Assembly: GCF_000485595.1 (NCBI RefSeq)
Contig: NW_014577823.1
Span: forward strand, 37,297-61,493
Length of the DNA: 24,197 nucleotides
Origin: Priapulus caudatus
Lineage: Eukaryota; Priapulida; Priapulimorpha; Priapulimorphida; Priapulidae
Direction of reading: 5' to 3'
This document shows, piece by piece, positions 19,193 through 24,197 of the stretch. The translations under genes were made by a program, and so were the position numbers. Numbering within the stretch: position 1 is the stretch's first letter; the number at the start of each line of letters is the position of its first letter. The notes below the pieces were generated by a model that was not told the origin of the DNA, ran no database searches, and saw only the letters and a program-made list of their open reading frames with translations.

Positions 19193-20917
19193 TTAACGGT
19201 AACGGCGGGCGCTGCCCGGAAGCTGGTTGCGTGGTCCAGAGTGGACGGGGAGAGAGTCCAGGCTGACCGGAACGAAGCGGATCTGTCCGTTGTTGTTCCT
19301 CTCGAATCCGTATCCGGCTCCCTGACTGGTGCTGCCCTCTCCGCTCGCCTGCTGATTGAACTGCTGGGTGGCGTCCTGGGAGGCGGTGCGAGAGGCAGAC
19401 AACTCGATGCCGGCTTCTCCGCTGCCGCTTCCCTCCCTGGAGGCGCCGCTGGTCTCCGTCTGACGGGCGGATCCGGATCGGAATCGACGGCCGATGACGA
19501 TCTGCTCGGTCTGGGCGGCGTTGATTGCTTCACGGGGAGCGGCGGCCTGGGCGGCGTTCCTCCATCCGTTGAAGTCGAAAGCATCGACGTTGATGTACGT
19601 GTTGCCGAAGTTGTCGAAACCGAACGCGCTGGCGTCGATGTTGGCGAAGTTGTTCGGGTCAATGGTTCCACCTCGGGATCCACCGAAGCCTGCACACAGA
19701 GAGATAGGATGAGACGAAACGATAGATGTAGTTGAATAAATAAATAGAGATGAAGTTAATGGACAATCATATTTGTTTATAGATATAGATACATATATGT
19801 ATTACATATATGTATACATATATACAGAAGATATCAGAACTATGATGTACAGAATCTCTCACACACAGCACGGACTTCATTACGGACTAGCATTAATTCA
19901 TTAATTATTAATTAATTGGTTAAATACATTTGCGTGGCTGTAAGAAGAGGTGAGAGTGCTTAGAAATGAATATGCAAGCTTGATGGAAGAAGGTGGGAAG
20001 TTGGGAGGAGGACAAAGCTTGAAGGTAAAAGGACGAACGCTGGGAGGAAAATGAAGGTTGAGAGGAGAAGAAGACTTTTTTTTCTTTGAGAAAAGAGAAA
20101 GGAATTTTGAGGAAATAAGGAGTGCGCTTGTGAGAAGAAGAAGAAATCTTGGAAGAAGAAGAAGAAGAAGAAGAAGAAGAAGAAGAAGAAGAAAGATGCT
20201 TGAGAAAAGTAGGAGGACGCATAAGAGGAAGTGGAGGACGATTGAGAGGAGGAGAAGGAGGATTAGGAGGAATGCAAAAAGAATGCGGAAGCTCCAGATA
20301 GACTACGGCAACTATCGGATCAGAACCTTAAAGGCTCACGCATGCTGCAGACAAACACTTACTGAAGCCGGATCCGCGGAGGCTGCCGCCGCCTACGCTG
20401 CCAGTCGACACCCGACGAACGCCTCCGCCGAAGCTGCCTCCGCCGAAGCTAGATCCACCGAAGATTTTTCGTCTTTGTTTTCCCTCCTAGATCCACCGAA
20501 GCTGCCGACGTTGCCTCCGCCGACTCTGGTCGTCGCCACGCCACGCTCCGGACGACGTTGTCCGCCACCACGAGGCCGCGACGCTGCCATCCGCGAATTC
20601 TCTTCTCCTCCCTCCTCCTACGGATCCGGGTTCGACGCTCGCCCACGCCGCAACGGATTCAGGACAGACGACGCTTTGCCCGCTGCCCGCCGACGCGAGA
20701 GCCGCCTGAAAAGTGTCCTCCGCCGAAGCCTCCGCTGACGAGGACTGCCCCGGAAAGCTCGATCCGACCGCCGAAGCTGCCCGCCGAGAACTGCCCAGTC
20801 TCCGATGTTGCCTGCTCCTGTCAGCCGCGGATGCCCTCCTTGTCCCGTAGCATCGCCACATCTGCCTGGCCATCCGCACGCAGCCAGGATTGCTGATCAT
20901 TACGAATACCTCTTCAT
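19193..20917 (-). pseudogene. B'': fuller copy of gene B, clean last exon but broken first coding exon
   Basis: The last exon (19689-19193) follows acceptor CTGTGTGCAG and is open throughout. It reads FGGSRGGTIDPNNFANIDAS, then the FDNFGN and INVDAFDFNGW block, SASRTASQDATQQFNQQ, and ends RRYR with TAA at 19195-19193. An 11-base deletion relative to B near 19202 shifts the end away from VTVNF. The donor GTAAGT (20362) and the exon 1 side of the intron match B. The first coding exon (20363-20917) contains a 23-base insertion near 20470 and many indels. Its ATG (20917-20915) leads to a stop within six codons. The second-exon half of the intron is diverged, which shows B'' is a real paralogue. 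I list it as a pseudogene, but it would be a functional gene if the exon 1 errors are technical. Confidence 0.65.
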
Positions 20918-21275
20918 TGGTAGAAAGACAAAGTATAAAATACAATATAATATACAGTTTACGCTCCCTCTCCGGCGCTGCGACCATCGCCCTCTAACAT
21001 TAACTTGCGTACTGACCCAACTACACACAGAGTTTCTGTCCTAAACACTCGCAACATGCAAAACAGTCCGAAACGAGAATTCGAACGCCGTGCCTTACTA
21101 CATTCATGTGCTGCCTATGTAAGCGCTGCCGTGTGCGTGCATATAAGATAGAAGTATATTATAGTAAATAAATAAATATAAGGCATATAAGCTATACGTT
21201 AGTGCCGCTCCAACAATACAAGTGCCGCTATATTACCTATAATTATTAAATATATAATTATATAAACTATATATA

Positions 21276-21315
<40 letters not shown>

Positions 21316-21713
21316 ATATCGTCTTAACGCTGAAAGTAACAAGGACGAGGACGTGATATTTACCTGAGCCAGATCGAGCTGATTCCGAAACTACCTGGAC
21401 TACATGTAGCAGAAGCACAGTTGTGCACTGAGTCAGATCCGACGCTCTCGCTATAATCGATGTCGAGCTCACTCGACGGCGTCTCCGCTAGAGGTCGCGT
21501 GTTGCGGGTAACGAAGGCGCGTGTCTCTTGTTGGCCGCTATTCGCCTACTTCCCTCTCGATGACAACACCCGCCCCCATACTGAAGATGCACGCACAGCA
21601 CCACACACACACGCCACGTGCGCTGTCAACTAGCAATTTAATGGCGAAAAACATTTTCGCTTCCGGGTTCGAGTTCCGTGTGCATAGCGATGCCTTTCGT
21701 GTCCAAATACTCT
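20918..21713 (-). promoter_or_regulatory. B'' upstream region with intron and promoter copy
   Basis: Collinear with 11147-11995 but with more changes. It retains donor GGCTCAG/GTAAAT near 21365, the AT tract (about 21271-21312), and the initiator TCAGTG (A at 21429). The TATA reads TTATAG near 21452. Confidence 0.55.
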
Positions 21714-22190
21714 CTCCTCTTCATCGCTCCTCTTCTCGCTCTCACATGACTTTTCCTCTCCTCCTCTCTCTCTCTCTCACGCTCGTATTCCTCTCCTCTC
21801 TCTCTCCCTCTCTCTCTCCTCCCCCATCGCGTCTTTCTTCTCTCTTTCTCGTTCTCGTCTCCCTTTCTCTCTCATCTTTTCTCTTCTCTCTCTGTCTGCC
21901 CTCTCTGTCCCTCTGCTCGTGCCTGTTTTCTCTCTCTCTCCACAGTTCACATCGTCTTCTCTCTCCTTCTCTCTCTTCCTCATCTTCGCTCTGCTCTCTG
22001 CTCCTCTCTCCCCCCGCTCACGGGCTCGTGTCTCTCTCTCTCCTCCTTCCTCTCCTTCTCGCCCCCATCCACTCTCTCTCTCTCTCTCTTTCTCTCGCTC
22101 GCTCGCTTCTCTCTCTGTCTTTCACCCCTCTCTGTCTGATTATCTCTCTTATTTCTCTCTCGTTCTTTCTCTAACTCTTCTTCTTCCCTC
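21714..22190. repeat. Third CT-rich tract
   Basis: More interrupted than the other two (many CCTCTC, CTCGTCTC and CCCCC blocks). It sits at the same distance upstream of a B copy. No A copy follows it; sequence beyond about 22195 is unrelated. Confidence 0.85.
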
Positions 22191-22398
22191 CGGCACCACT
22201 CACCTCCCTCCGTGCGTGATGTGCGCCGCTAAGAGAGGCTTACGGAGGCGGAGAGAAGCTAATGGTAGCGGGGAGAAGCTTAACTTAGTGGATCCGCGGG
22301 ATTATGTAGTTCACTAGCAGACGCATCTGGCTAAACACGTGATAACCGTTAGATGAACCAAGCGATACCCAAGGCCGCTGCAACAAAATGACTAGATA
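22191..22398. other. Unique sequence beyond the duplication array
   Basis: This stretch shows no similarity by eye to the A or B units. It marks the right edge of the duplicated region. No gene is seen. Confidence 0.5.
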
Positions 22399-22481
22399 AT
22401 TAATTTTTGATTTTTGATTTTTAATTTTTGATTTTTGATTTTTGTTTTTTGATTTTTGATTTTTGATTTTTTGATTTTTGC
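22399..22481. repeat. (TGATTTT)n heptamer array
   Basis: About twelve copies of GATTTTT with one AATTTTT and two length variants. On the minus strand it reads as CAAAAAT repeats. Confidence 0.9.
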
Positions 22482-23513
22482 GATGCTGCTGCTTCTGCGT
22501 TGCCGTATTTGGAGATTTCACATAATACGCGTATAATATTTTTATATGGGAAATCTATCGTCCTACCAGACAGAGGCTATATCAGAGAGGAGAATTATCA
22601 CAAGAAGGAGAATTGTTGTTATTTTTCATCATCCTATGCTCTGGGTCGGAGTAATAATATGAATACGCATATTATTAAATACATGATGTTAAGAGATAAA
22701 TCGATTCAAAAGGGTTAATTAGAGGTTGTTGAGATTTTAGATATTTCCGCCCCAGTTATTGAGATTCCAGTGGCTGATATGACGTATAATCGGTGAGATC
22801 GTATCTAAACAACACCAAACTATGTAAAATGCTCGCCAATGATTATACATTCATCGTACGTACTACGTAGTAAACGATGATATAAAAATGAATAAAGCGC
22901 ATCGCACATCAACATTATTATTATTATTATTAAATCTTTATTGCATAAATTCAGATACAAATACATGTACTCACGACAGTTTTTTTCATAGAGAAAATAA
23001 TCTGATAAAACTAATAGTGTTGAGTAGTTAAAATGATAACATTTCTGACGGATACAGTACAATTACAATGCTATACAACATGAAGAAAAAATATATTTAA
23101 GAAAAAACAAAAAAACTTTAGCATATTCTGTATTAGTAAAGTGATTAGGACAACATGAGGAAAAAATAGATACTAACTCAGCCATGAGATAGAATAGATA
23201 GTGCATCTATCTCCTAGTAAATAGGTAGCACAACATAACATGCAGTCTTTACAGAGGCACGCCCATCACTACTAAGCGGATTTAAAATGAATTCTGCGAT
23301 TAATATATTAACTACAACTCAAAATAAATGACTGGGTAGTATCGTAGAAAATATCGCGACTTCGTGACATACTTTGAATTGTATCAAGTTTTTGCACTGA
23401 TGTTTGCTTTGATAACGCTCTTACGTGACTACATCAATAGCCGTCGTGCCCATTGGTGCGTCAGATTTCATTGTAAACACTACTATATATAACCTGTTCA
23501 GAATGCGCACGCT
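22482..23513. other. AT-rich non-coding stretch, possible retroelement tail
   Basis: No convincing gene. A (TTA)n run at 22914-22931 is followed by AAATCTTTATTGC. Read on the minus strand this is GCAATAAAGATTT then (TAA)n, a layout like the 3' end of a LINE or SINE, but no coding domain is recognisable upstream of it. Confidence 0.4.
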
Positions 23514-23875
<362 letters not shown>

Positions 23876-23898
23876 CGTTGCGTGTCGTCTGCCGCCCG

Positions 23899-23999
23899 TC
23901 GCTGTTTGTTCCGGCGCCGCGAGGGGGCGCGCTCATGACGACGTCACTCCTTTATGCGCAGCGTGGTGCTGACGTCACACATTGTCAGCACACGTGACT
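23899..23999. promoter_or_regulatory. CpG-rich patch with CTCF-like, CRE and E-box motifs
   Basis: CCGCGAGGGGGCGC (about 23917-23930) resembles the CTCF core. GACGTCA (23940-23946) and the full CRE TGACGTCA (23970-23977) follow, then the E-box CACGTG (23991-23996). The composition contrasts with AT-rich sequence to the left. It may be a promoter or boundary for a gene beyond the window. Confidence 0.4.
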
Positions 24000-24084
24000 C
24001 TCTCAATGGGTAAACGAGCATTGGCAGGGGAGTTTGTGTTCTAGGTTGGTGGCTACGTCAGGGCTTGTATGGGTTGGGGCTTCC

Positions 24085-24197
24085 ACCCTTCCTCCCTTCC
24101 TTCCATCCTTTCTCCTACCCTGCCTCCCTCCCTTCTTCCCCCTTTCCCTTCCTTCCTCCCTCCCTCCCTCCCTCCCTCCCTCCCTCCCTCCCTCCCT
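24085..24197. repeat. (CCTT)n / (CCCT)n repeat running off the window edge
   Basis: Tetranucleotide repeats of the CCTT and CCCT type, perfect (CCCT)n from about 24155 to the end. Confidence 0.95.

Noticed and set aside
21655-21690. tRNA B-box-like GGGTTCGAGTTCC
   Set aside because: It is the degraded counterpart of GGGTTACGAGTTGCG at 11949 in the B upstream region; no tRNA fold around it.
22399-22481. Telomeric repeat
   Set aside because: TGATTTT does not match TTAGG or TTAGGG and the array is short and internal.
22500-22718. 72-codon frame in the AT-rich right flank
   Set aside because: No recognisable domain, ordinary length for chance, no promoter or splice support.

Overview
The window looks like nuclear DNA of a metazoan, most likely an arthropod. 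The grounds are spliced genes with GT/AG introns, a TATA box plus a TCAGT-type initiator, AATAAA polyadenylation signals, a hAT transposon and very dense microsatellites. A marine crustacean such as a barnacle would fit the low-complexity secreted proteins and CT/GA repeat load, but the sequence alone does not fix the species.

Layout: 1-1948 is repeat-rich flank, with (GT)n, (GAC)n and a 28-bp minisatellite. 1950-5405 (+) is gene A, an intact 1151-residue secreted, cysteine-free, Gln/Arg/Pro-rich protein, followed by its 3' UTR. 5870-9300 is non-coding, with GA tracts, a 17-bp and a 20-bp minisatellite, a (TTG)n tract and a GC-richer patch carrying two perfect ATGACGTCAT sites. 9524-11146 (-) is gene B, a small secreted Gly-rich protein with a 5' non-coding exon, two coding exons and a recognisable promoter near 11659-11686.

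From about 12000 to 22200 the A/B neighbourhood is repeated. The order is a CT tract, a 5'-truncated A copy (A', 12707-14560) whose 3' UTR carries a hAT insertion, a GA tract, a B exon plus promoter fragment (B'), a second CT tract, a second truncated A copy (A'', 17661-19040), an abrupt join, a fuller B copy (B'', 19193-20917) with its promoter, and a third CT-rich tract. A and B are tail-to-tail, and B and A' are head-to-head across the promoter and CT tract. Copies A', B', A'' and the distal part of B'' differ from A and B largely by single-base indels. That may be real pseudogene decay, unpolished long-read sequence, or both. 22200-24197 is unique AT-rich sequence, then a (TC)n tract of about 200 perfect bases, a CpG-rich patch with CRE, E-box and CTCF-like motifs, and a CCTT/CCCT repeat.

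How the genes may work together: A and B both encode secreted low-complexity proteins. In both, the ATG lies immediately after a splice acceptor and opens on a signal peptide, and they are duplicated as neighbours. This suggests a locus for an extracellular structural material (cuticle, cement, silk or matrix). That role is inference; I recognise neither family.
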